A stretch of 29,954 bases of DNA, from the NCBI GenBank assembly GCA_018398765.1, contig JAHBMJ010000410.1, positions 99,211 to 129,164 of the forward strand. The letters are read 5' to 3'. The position numbers and the translations under genes were made by a program. Below the pieces are notes generated by a model. That model was not told where the DNA came from. It searched no databases and was given only the letters and a program-made list of their open reading frames with translations. Shown here one piece after another: positions 9,534 to 19,100 of the stretch (position 1 is the stretch's first letter; the number at the start of each line of letters is the position of its first letter). The DNA comes from Chromera velia. Taxonomy: Eukaryota; Sar; Chromeraceae.

Positions 9534-11878
9534 GACTGACTGACTGACTTTGCGAGGATCCACCGGTAGTCCTCCAGGGCGCCCTCCATCCTTCCAAGGG
9601 AGTAGGCAGCCTTCGCTCTGCACAATGCGAATTCCAAAGACGCACAAACACCACTTCCAGACAGCGCATACGAGTAGGCAGTCAGGAAATGAAGTACAAA
9701 AGCAAAGAACAGTGACCCCCAACAAGAGCATTGAAGATTTTGTTGGATGACTACGTGCAGGCATGCACAAAAGAGTCAAACAAGATTCATTGGCGGTTCA
9801 CATGGAAAAAAGAAGAGAGAGTCCTTCCTCTCTCCTCCATTCGATTCCCCTGGCTGCGTTCTCGAATAGACCTGGAAAAACACGAATTTCCCCTCCTCCT
9901 CCCTCACCCTGCCGACTCACCTCCGGTATCGCGCCTTTTCGTCGGTCTCGTCGATCGACAGCGCCTCGGAAGCGGCCTCTGCAGGAGAAGCAAGAGAAGA
10001 GAAAAATAGACAAACATATCCACCAGGGTGGAGAAGTGCCCCGAGGACCTGCCTGTCCGGTTCATGAGGTCACAAGGTTGAATCGAAGCATCAACAAAAC
10101 CAGGCAGGGAAAACGGCCCGCTGTCAATAACGGTCGCGTCATCTGACAAAGAGTCCGTCCACATAGCTGACTCCCAGCTTCAGTCAGGCTAGTCTCTGTG
10201 AGAGACAAGGCGAAAACCTGTCCGATCCGAGTTCCTCTGAAAGAAAGACACAAAGTGGAGGGAGGAATTACTCAAGAGCAAATAAATGAACTGACTGACT
10301 GACTGACTGTGTGCTTCATGCCAATTGTCCACCTTGAGAGCTGCCTGTGCCCTGTTCCGATGAAAGAGTCCGAGCATCTCCTGGACTCTCTGTGTGTCCT
10401 CATCGTTCGTTCCCTCCACCCAGTTCAAAAGTTCAACGCCCTGCACATCGGAAGGAAGAGAGACAAAAACGCACAAGCACGCTTGTCGGTATTTTTGTGC
10501 CAAAAAAGCCCGCATGAACTCCTTTTCCATCCCTTTTCATCCATCTTTCCTTTTGTAGATCAAGTTGACCTAAAGAAGCACGCAGCCAACCTGTAAGAGG
10601 AGAAGAAAGACAATGGAATAGTAAAGGCGGGGCAAAATCGTGAATTTCTCCTCGCTTCTCACTGTGCATGTACCTAGACAAAATAAAAGATAAGCACCAT
10701 CGCTTCGCCATGTCCGCCAGAAAACAAAAGCGAGTTCCCCTTCTTCCTTCTACTCTCTCACCCACCCCCTCACCTCACCTGTGTGTATCGAGTGAGGGCC
10801 ATCTCAAACTCCCCCTTTTCGTACGCAGCCCTCCCAGAGGCCTTCATTTCTTCTCCAAGTTGAAAGTGCCCCACCAGCTCATGAGGCGACAGTTTCCGCT
10901 TCCCCTTGGAGAGCCCTGCAACAGGAGAACAACGGACTTACAGCAGAGAACCGATCAAACAAGACAGACCAAAAACACAGATCGAATCCTATAGGGCCCA
11001 TTCTCTCTCTTTCTCTCTCTCTGTCCCCCTCCCCCCTTCTCTCCCCCTGTATCGCAGCACATCCCGAATAAACTGTTCGGCAAACAAAAACGTGGTCGAA
11101 AGAAGCAAAGTGGAGCAGCTCGCCTTTCTCCTTGCGGTCTCGCCCTGCTTCTCAGGCACACATTCGAGATGGACACACCAGCACCCTATGCCCCCCCCCC
11201 CCCCCNAGAAGAACGACGACTGACCGGGAACCCACTCTTCCCTTTGGGGTGGTGCAGGCTCGTCCGTCGTCTCTGCGGAAGGTGCTTCCTCCAAGGGGCT
11301 ACCGTCGGCCCCCTCGGCTTGAGTGCGGTCGACCTCTTTTGTCTTCGCAGATGCCGTCTCCGCGGCCTTGACCGTCTCCTCAGCGGCTCGACCCATGCTC
11401 TCGGTCCATTGCTTTGCAATCTGTCGAGCTGCAGACATGTGGCCACATACATCGGTTCACCCAGCAACAGACAGGGGGGACGACAGAGGAACATCCTCCT
11501 GGACACCTGACAGAAATGCTTCCTTACAAACTCACCATGATCAGGATTGGTCTTGAACTCCTCGGCGTATGTCTGCATCAGCTGGTAGATGGGCGTAGAC
11601 GGCTGAAAGGAGTCTGCAAAAGTGGACCCCGACTTCTGGGAGTCCTTCATGAAGCTGTGAAGAAGACGGTGAACCATCGGTTCCCGTACTACGGGCGCAA
11701 TCATCTTCTTCGTCTCTGAGCTACACGCAGACAACGCATTCTTCAACTGAGTTCTTTCTACCTCAAGTTGAGTCTCTGTCATTTTCGCGCGCTCATCCTG
11801 CTCGTGCTTGGCAAGCAGGTCTTGCGCCTCCTGGTTCTTCAGGAGAAATCGAGCAAAGGATGCCTGTGAAAGGTCCAT
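7342..11878 (-). CDS. TPR-domain protein, probable Hsp90/Hsp70-type co-chaperone, 11 exons
   Basis: Exons, all on the minus strand: 11536-11878, 11225-11428, 10779-10915, 10308-10440, 9921-9978, 9549-9617, 9177-9291, 8689-8943, 8366-8467 (or 8384-8467), 7956-8012 and 7342-7455. Phases agree at every junction and give about 528 residues ending at TAG 7342-7344. ATG 11878 is the first ATG after an in-frame stop at 11909-11911. Exons 3-7 form a TPR domain: GEEMKASGRAAYEKGEFEMA, then LFHRNRAQAALKVDNWHEAH, then DEKARYRRAKAAYSLGRMEG. The long insertion between TPR1 and TPR2 and the helix after TPR3 resemble FKBP51/52-type immunophilins, but there is no PPIase domain. Of the carboxylate-clamp positions, the Asn of HRNRA and the Lys and Arg of EKARYRR are present, while the first-repeat Asn appears to be Arg. 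The N-terminal 115 residues and the C-terminus are not recognised; the middle (exon 8) is charged and helical. Cytosolic co-chaperone is an inference. Confidence 0.8.
7456..7955 (-). other. Last intron of the TPR gene
   Basis: Starts GTGAGT after the codons for AEMKK and ends CTGCCTGCAG before DLDRIVGFW. Without splicing the frame would stop after VSAT at 7941-7943. The splice is favoured because the downstream exon is in phase, protein-like and preceded by the (TGCC)nTGCAG type of acceptor also used in the synthase gene. The intron contains plus-strand CACTCACTCACC-type repeats at about 7780-7920. Confidence 0.6.
9442..9548. repeat. Compound microsatellite at the 5' end of TPR intron 6
   Basis: On the plus strand: (AC)n about 9443-9468, (ACTC)n to about 9482, (TC)n to about 9508, (AC)n to about 9532, then (TGAC)n to 9548. 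Read on the sense (minus) strand, the intron opens directly with GTCAGTCAGTCAGTCAGT, so the donor site is the first unit of the array. Confidence 0.9.
11190..11206. other. Poly-C run with one undetermined base
   Basis: A run of about 15 C ends in an N at 11206, within TPR intron 2. This is probably a sequencing limit at a homopolymer. It does not touch coding sequence, since the flanking exons are 11225-11428 and 10779-10915. Confidence 0.8.
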
Positions 11879-13143
11879 TTTACACCCAAACAACACGTAG
11901 AAGGAAGATCAATGAGGCTCGAATCCAAGATAACCAAACCGCTGTTCCATGCAGCGTGGAACGTCAGCAAAGTTTTTTTCGTGACGAAAGTGATGTTTGA
12001 AAAGCTTGAAGACGCGTCGCAACCATGGGTAATGTGTGAATTGAGCAGCTTGCTGTAGATTCTGCATGACTGCGCGAACAGAGAACGTGATTCGTGATCG
12101 AAGGACTCTGGTTGCATGATGTGTTGTTTGAACTTTGAGAAGGAGCCGTAAATGCTGCGGGCCCGAAAGGCACGTACAGATGAGTGAGAAATAGACAGAG
12201 TTCCAAGGATGGCCGCAACGATACTAAAAAAAGTTTGTTCGTAAAAAAACGGGATACACCCAACCAGTTGGGTGAGTGCCTCGGGGGGCCACTTAGGGGG
12301 TCGGCCATAATTTGATTGATGCAAAGCATCAGGGGTCGACTTGGGCATGCCAAACTATATGTCTTGCCTGCATGTGCAAAGTGGCGGGGGCCACGGCAAC
12401 GTGCGCAAAATATGCTTTTCGGGACCGCGCACATGCAACTCCGTGCGAGTTACTTGAGGGGCACGTATCATGAGGAGCGAAGTAATTATAATGCGATCAC
12501 TGCTCCGTGCGACTTGCTTGAGGGGCACATTTTGGAATTCCGTTACGGACGGACAGAGCTAGACCGGACAGAACCGAACCCCCCCCCCAAAAAATGAAAA
12601 AATGCGTTATGCGGATCCGTGCGATCTCAGGGCCTCTCGGCTGATCTCAGCAGAGCTGAGCTGCCCCCCGAGGCGACAAAAACAATGTATGCATGTGCAA
12701 TTTCGTCAGATTTGGACTGGGGCCTTCATCCCCTCTCAGATGATCTCAGATGGCAGCTCCGACATCTAAAAAAGGGTACCGATACGCTGACACAACTACA
12801 TCTCCGTGAGAGCTCCCAGAAAAGCGATTTTGCCAAAAGAACATTCGTGAAATCGAACTTTCCGGGGCCATCATGCACCCATCCGATCATCAACCGGCTG
12901 CGCATGTGTCCATCTCTTTCAGCAGCTTACCCGAGTTCTCACCGTTGTGATGCAGGTGGATACGTAGAACTCTGTTTCTTTCCATCCCTTCCATTCTCAC
13001 TCGGTAGTTCTCGGCTTGTGACAGTTTGTGCAACCTGAGACCGGCAGACGGTAACCATACGCATTCGATCAAGCTCTCTGTCGGTCACTAGATTTTTCTC
13101 CTTTCGCAACGGCATCGTTCTCAGTGTGTCTGTCTGATCAGTG
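11879..13143. promoter_or_regulatory. Divergent intergenic region between the TPR gene and the synthase gene
   Basis: This 1265-base stretch separates two head-to-head start codons, so it should hold both promoters and 5' untranslated regions. Visible structure: a 26-base direct repeat (12439-12464 and 12503-12528, two mismatches), TGCATGTGCAA at 12369-12379 and again at 12690-12700, and small palindromes ACCCAAC-CA-GTTGGGT (12258-12273) and GATGC-AAA-GCATC (12318-12330). TGCATG-type words are known targets of some apicomplexan AP2 factors; any such role here is speculation. No TATA box was recognised. Unassigned open frames such as 11839-12348 (minus) show no domain. Confidence 0.5.
12439..12528. 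repeat. Two-copy 26-base direct repeat, 64-base spacing
   Basis: CTCCGTGCGAGTTACTTGAG plus GGCAC at 12439-12464 recurs at 12503-12528 with two substitutions (CTCCGTGCGACTTGCTTGAG plus GGCAC). It lies in the divergent promoter region about 560-640 bases from either start codon. Confidence 0.75.
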
Positions 13144-16052
13144 ATGGACACCGTCAACATCGGGGCGGGCTTCAATGTCCCCCCGCGACCAGTATTCGAT
13201 GATCTGAAGTCGTTGTATGACGTTTACGGCCCTTCTCCCATTCCCCGGCGCCTACAGAAACTTGCCTCAACAAAGGAAGGGGAACCGTTGATCACCTGGC
13301 TGGATGCCGATGCAGAGATCTCCCAAGTAGTTACGTGTGATGGCCTTCACAAGAATGTTACCCGTCTGGCCCTGTACATGGTTGATGAACTCGGGCTTGA
13401 AAAGGGGGACCGAGTCATCCTGTGTTACCCGCCAGGCATTGACTTTCTCATTGCGTTCTATGCGTGTGCGTACACGGGTGTGATTGCTGTGCCTGTATAC
13501 CCCCCCGAGCCGAACAAAGCTGCAACAGACGTGCCCCGATTCTGCGATATTGCCTCATCCGCTGAGGCTTCCTACTGCTTTACCAACCCTTTCTACAGGC
13601 GGGTGGTCACAGTTGTGTCCACTTTCGCCAACGACAAACGGTGGAACGACTACCAGTGGGTGACGACGCCCACCGCCCTCGAGGAGATTTCCCTGGAGGC
13701 AGTGGAAACGTACCAGATCCCAGACATCGAACCGAACGACGTCATGTTCCTTCAATTTACTTCTGGATCCACATCTGCACCCAAGGGTGTCATGGTCACA
13801 CACGGTTCTCTCATTCACAATATCCATCAGTGTTTGGTTTCGTTCGGGATGGACTCTTCTCTCGACGATCCCAACACACACGAGAACATCCAGAATTACA
13901 AGGTCACAGAGTACGACTCGTTCTTTACGAAACGTGAGGAAATCTCCAGAAAAACCAGGGGGCACGGCTTGAGATGCTTCTCTTGGCTTCCTGTGTATCA
14001 CGACATGGGTCTTATCGGGTTTGTCTGTACGCCCATTTTCTTCGGGGTGCAGATTTACCAGATGAGCCCGATCGATTTTATCAGAAGACCACACAGCTGG
14101 CTCGTTGGAATGACCCGGTACAGAGCCTGCTGCTGTGCTGCCCCCAACTTTGCATTCGAAGTGGTGGTGAGAAAAATGCCCGAAGCAACCTTCCAGAAAT
14201 TGGACCTTCGGCACGTCTGCGCCTTCCTTTGCGGGGCAGAACCCGTCCGTGCGTTGACGATCCGACGATTCGTTGACGTCAGTCAGTTTGGCAGTTTGTC
14301 ATTTTGCTCCTCCGTGGGCATGTAGGGAGAGCGGGGGGCTGAGGGAATATTCGTGCCTGTCGTTTTGCTGACTTTCGGTCCGTCATTGCTTTCTGCTTGT
14401 GCTTCTTCCCCTCACTCGGTCTTCTGCCATCTCTTTTTCTTTTTTTCTGCACGCACGCTAACTTTGTCGCGTCGTGTGGACCACTCACGGCCGTTTTCTG
14501 TCCTGGTTCCAATCGTCTATCTCCTTTGAGCTTGCAGAAATTTCACTCTGTCGGCGTTCGTTCCTGGATGTTTGCGCCTGCTTTCGGCCTTGCGGAGAAC
14601 ACCTTGTTTGTGACAGGCAGACCTTCGTCTTTCAGGGAGCCGATGGTGATCACAATCGATGCCTCCAGAATGCGAAGAAGTGTCAGTCAGTCTATCTGTC
14701 CGAAAGAAAGGAAACGACAAAGTAAAGTAAAGGAAAGACGATACAGTCTGTCGTTCTGTTTGTGTCTGTCTCGAAACAAAAGAGAGAAAGACAAAGTCTG
14801 TCTCTCTGTCGAAGAAAAAAGAAAGTGCAAGACAAGTGAGGAGATCTTGATCAGGAAAACGGCGGCACGATCTTGAAGACAATCGATGGGCGGCTGGAGT
14901 GTGGAGGAGATCTCATTTGCGAACATGGCCCGACTTCCGTTCGTTTTTTGCTCTCATTTGCATATCAATCTCTTCAGCCATTCGTTTCAGAGAAGTTTCT
15001 TTTGCGGCACATGAACGCGCTTTCTTCGCTTACTCCTTTCCTCTCGGCTTCACTCACTCAATCGCCTTGCCTGCTCTGTCGGAAAACCATCCAACTGCGT
15101 CTGTCTGCAGGGCGAGATTGCGACGTTGAACGTCCCTCCGTCAGAAGAACCGGATCCTTCGCGGCTCTGCCTCGTTTCCTGTGGAAAGGCCTTCCCGGGA
15201 GTGACGGGTCCGTTTTTTGTTTGTTAGAGCTTTTCTTTTTGTCCTTCCATGTTTCTTTGATTGGCCCACCGGTGTGTTGGTTGGACGATTTGGTCACGTT
15301 TCTTCTCTTAATTATCCCTTTTGATGACGGCTGCCTGCGTGTCAGCAACGCCTTGTCTTTTCCGCCTGTCTCTCGTCCTACACGATTGTTTGACCATACA
15401 CGAAAAAAAAAACAAAGAGTGAAAGACGTCAAGAAAGTCCGCCACGATTCTCCCTGAGCCATTGGGGTCTGCCCAAGCAAAGCGAGAAAGAGTGAATCCG
15501 TAAAAAGTAACGAAGTTGCAGACACAGAAAGAAGGCATGTTCGGCTTTGGGTCTGCCTATCTATGTATGCGCAGTGCGCGTTGTGGATCCGGACAAGAAA
15601 CGTGAGATGCCTGAGAACAAAACAGGCGAGGTGTGGGTTCTTTCTGCCTCCACTGCCCGAGGGTATTTCAACCTGCCAGAGAAGACCCGGGAGACCTTTT
15701 ATGGACAGTGCACCCTTTTGAACGGCCGGCCCTCGGAGAACCTCTATCTCCGCACAGGGGACTCGGGGTTCATCCACAGGGGGGAGCTGTTCATTGCCGG
15801 AAGAATCAAGGACATGCTCATCGTCAGAGGGCGAAATTATTTCCCTCAGGTACGTCTGCCTCTCTCTTCGGTAAACACCTCTCTCTTTTTGCACAGCCCC
15901 CTCCTCTCCTCTCTCTTTGCGTCTGGATCTGGTCCGCTGGGAGGGAGGTGTTTGCGATCTGCTTTCTTTTTCTATCCCATCTCGTTGAGAATGCCTCGCG
16001 CTTCTTTTTCTGAGAGCGTTGGATGAGCAGATGGATATAGATTTCCGGTTTC

Positions 16053-16101
<49 letters not shown>

Positions 16102-19100
16102 TGTGTGCGTGTGCGTGCGTGTGCGTGCGTGCGTGCGTGTGCGCGCGCGCGCGTGTGTGTGTGTGTGTGTGTGTGTTCATGTCTCGCCTGTGCGTATTCA
16201 CACGGCACCAAAAGAAAACTGCAGGTCCTCCTGCATGATGATGTATGAACGTTCAAAACAACTCTGCAGGATATCGAGGAGGCAGTCGAGGACTGTCCCA
16301 CAGTTCGAAAGGGGTGCGTTGCCTGCTACTCCCTTGACATCGGGGGGACAGAAAAACTAGGTATTGCTGCCGAGATCAAGGTAGAAGAGGGCTTTATCGG
16401 CTGGCTGTCCAGACTGAGGCCCTCGATGAAGAAACAGTACGACGAGGTCTGCAGAGAGATTTCCAAGGCTGTCTCTGCCAAGATTGGTCTGCCTGTCTTC
16501 AGGGTGTGGCTGCTGAAGCCTAGAGTCCTGCCAAAGACGTCTTCAGGCAAAGTGAGGAGATCCCTTACCAGAGATCTCCTGCTCGAGAACCAAATGCCGG
16601 TCCGTCTGTCCGTCCGTCCCTCCTGCCTCCGCTTGTGCATTTTGCTTCTCATCGGGTTCTTTCTCCCTGTCCAGCCGTTTGTGTTGCTGGACTGATTCGC
16701 ATCTACCTGTATCTTAAACGCTCGTTGAATTTCTGTGACACCGCAGAATAGAGCTGCACCTTTGAGTGAGTGTGGGCCGAAAGAACTTGTTCGACTCTCT
16801 AATTCCTCTTGCCTGCCTGATTTTCTTTTCAAATCCTCGCAAGCGTCTTTCTTCCTTCCTGCTTCTGCCACCTTCCTGATTCTTTCTTGTGATCCCTCCT
16901 TCCTTCTTTCCACTTCCTGTCTCTGCCTGCCTGCCTGCCTGCCTGCAGGGAGTGCTGCACGACGCCACGATGGAGAACATGGAGGCAGAGGCCCCTGCCA
17001 ACAGAGAGAGGGAGCAACCGCCTCGGAAGAGCACGGGGGTGCCTGAGGAAGTCTCCCCTGCTCCGAACCAGCACGCCCTTCCAAAGGGATCCGTGAATGG
17101 CCACACATCCCCAGAGGAGGCTCCCCCTCAGCCGCAGACCTCTCAGGAGACACACGACAAAGTCAAGGCTGCAGTTGTTGCTGCAGCGTCCCAACTTCTC
17201 GGAAAGCAGCCCCATGAGCTCCCTGACTTTGACGCACCCTTGCATGAGCTTGGTGTGGATTCGATGGGAGCCGTGGAGTTTGCAGAGGACGTCAGCAAGG
17301 CGTTGGACCTCCATTTGGAGCCGACGCTGATGTTCAATTACCCGACTTTGAATGATATCGTCCTGTTCCTTGTTGAGCAACTCGAAGCTGGCAGCGGGCA
17401 GGGGAAAGCTCAGGGAGGAGTAGGGGGGGGCGTTGGGTATAGCTCAGAACCGGTGGCGGTTGTTGGTGCCGCCTGTCGCTTGCCTGGTGGGATTGATTCC
17501 CTGGGTGCGTTTTGGGATCTGTTGATGAACTACGGAGACGCGATTTCGGAAGTTCCCCGGAGTCGGTGGGACGTGGATGACTACTATGATCCCGATCCAG
17601 ATGCCGACCACAAGATGTACGTGAGGGAGGGAGGGTTCATCGATTGTGCCGAAATGTTCGACGCTTCCTTCTTCCGTATCGGTCCCTCAGAGGCCAAGGC
17701 CATGGACCCTCAACAGCGCATCATGCTGGAGGTTGCCTTCGAGTCCCTCCACTCCGCAGGGTACACCAAGGAGTCTTTGATGAGACAACAGGTGGGAGTC
17801 TTCGTTGGGTGTTGCGCAAACGACTGGTACCAGGTCTGTGCAGCACAGGGACTCCACATCTCGACCTACTCAGCAACTTCCTCGTCGCCTTCGATCCTCT
17901 CCAATCGAATTTCGTACATTTTTGGAATCCACGGTCCCTCGTGTACCGTCGATACCGCCTGCTCTTCCTCGCTCTTTGCTGTCGACTTCGCACTCCATCA
18001 TCTTCGCAATGGGACGTGCGTCGCAGCAGCAGCGGGGGGGGTGAATCTGATTCTTGCCCCGTCTGTTACGATTGCCTTCTGCAAAGCCCGCATGATGGCT
18101 CCCGACGCCAGATGCAAGACCTTCGATGCAGCCGCCAACGGATACGTTCGCGGTGAAGGTTGCGGAGCAGTGACGTTGAAGCTTCTGTCCACCGCCCAGC
18201 AGCAGGAGAACAGCATCTATGCACTCGTGAGGGGGTCAGCGGTCAATCACGGAGGCCGCGCCGCCTCTCTGACTGCTCCCAACGCCCCTGCACAGCAGAA
18301 GGTTCTCATGTCCGCCCTTCGATCTGGCGGCCTCGTGCCTGCCGATCTCGACTTCCTCGAGGCCCACGGCACGGGTACTGCCCTGGGTGACCCGATTGAG
18401 ATGGGGGCGATCAAGGCGGTTTTCTCCTCTTCCAGGGAGATGGACCACCCCTTGATTGTCGGGGCACTGAAGACGAATATCGGACACTTGGAGGGAGCTG
18501 CCGGTATCGCTGGCATGCTCAAGCTGATTCTTTCCCTGATGTACAAAACTGCCCCCCCGAATTTGCACTTCACCAAACTGAACCCCCATATCGACTTGGA
18601 GGGTTTCAACGTGGCCCTTCCCACAGAACCCATGATGCTGCAGAAGAGTGCGGCAGCGGCAGGGAAGCCCATCCTTGCTGGTGTATCCTCGTTCGGCTTT
18701 GGAGGTGCGAACGCGCACGTCATTTTAGAGGAGGCACCGGTGGACTTGACCCGACCGACAGCAGCCATGGAGCCGTCTCCGATGGTTGGACGGTCACCTC
18801 TGATGACAGCGGACAAGGCGGGGTCCCCTTGCACGGTTGCCTTCATGTTTGCAGGGCAGGGTGTTCAGTACATGAACATGTGCAAACGGTTGTTCGACAC
18901 AGAGCCCGCCTTCCGAACTGCCATGGAGAAGTGCGACGACCTTCTTCGTCCCTTCCTCCCCATTCCTCTCCTCGAACTCATTTACCCGAAAGACCCGCAG
19001 GTAGAGGCAGAGATGGAGACGCATCTGTACAAGACCCGCTCATGCCATCCAGCGATTTTCGCGATTGAGTGGTCTCTGTGCGAGCTGTGGAGGTCATATG

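Larger units (their letters stand above)
13144..16599 (+). other. Loading domain: FAAL-type fatty acyl-AMP ligase (exons 1-5)
   Basis: This domain activates a free fatty acid with ATP to acyl-AMP and passes it to the adjoining ACP. Visible adenylation motifs: FTSGSTSAPKGVMVTH (residues about 205-219), SWLPVYHDMGLIG (about 279-291), FGLAEN after the exon 1/2 join, YLRTGDSGFIHRGELFIAGR with KDMLIVRGRNYFPQDIEE, and PKTSSGKVRRS with the catalytic lysine at about 644. The RGRN(Y/H)(F/Y)PQDIE signature is typical of FAALs rather than acyl-CoA ligases. The join of exons 3 and 4 (15207/15575) restores the SCGKAFPGVTVRVVDPDKK pattern expected of the family, which decided that junction. An extra segment of about 35 residues lies before SWLPVYHD. 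Confidence 0.88.

Noticed and set aside
9272-9535. 87-codon plus-strand frame of Thr-His and Ser-Leu repeats
   Set aside because: A translation of the AC/TC microsatellite in TPR intron 6.
15111-15574. Donor at 15201 (GTGACG) for synthase exon 3
   Set aside because: No acceptor of matching phase gives the family sequence. Donor GTCCGT at 15208 with acceptor GCAG at 15571-15574 restores FPGVTVRVVDP.
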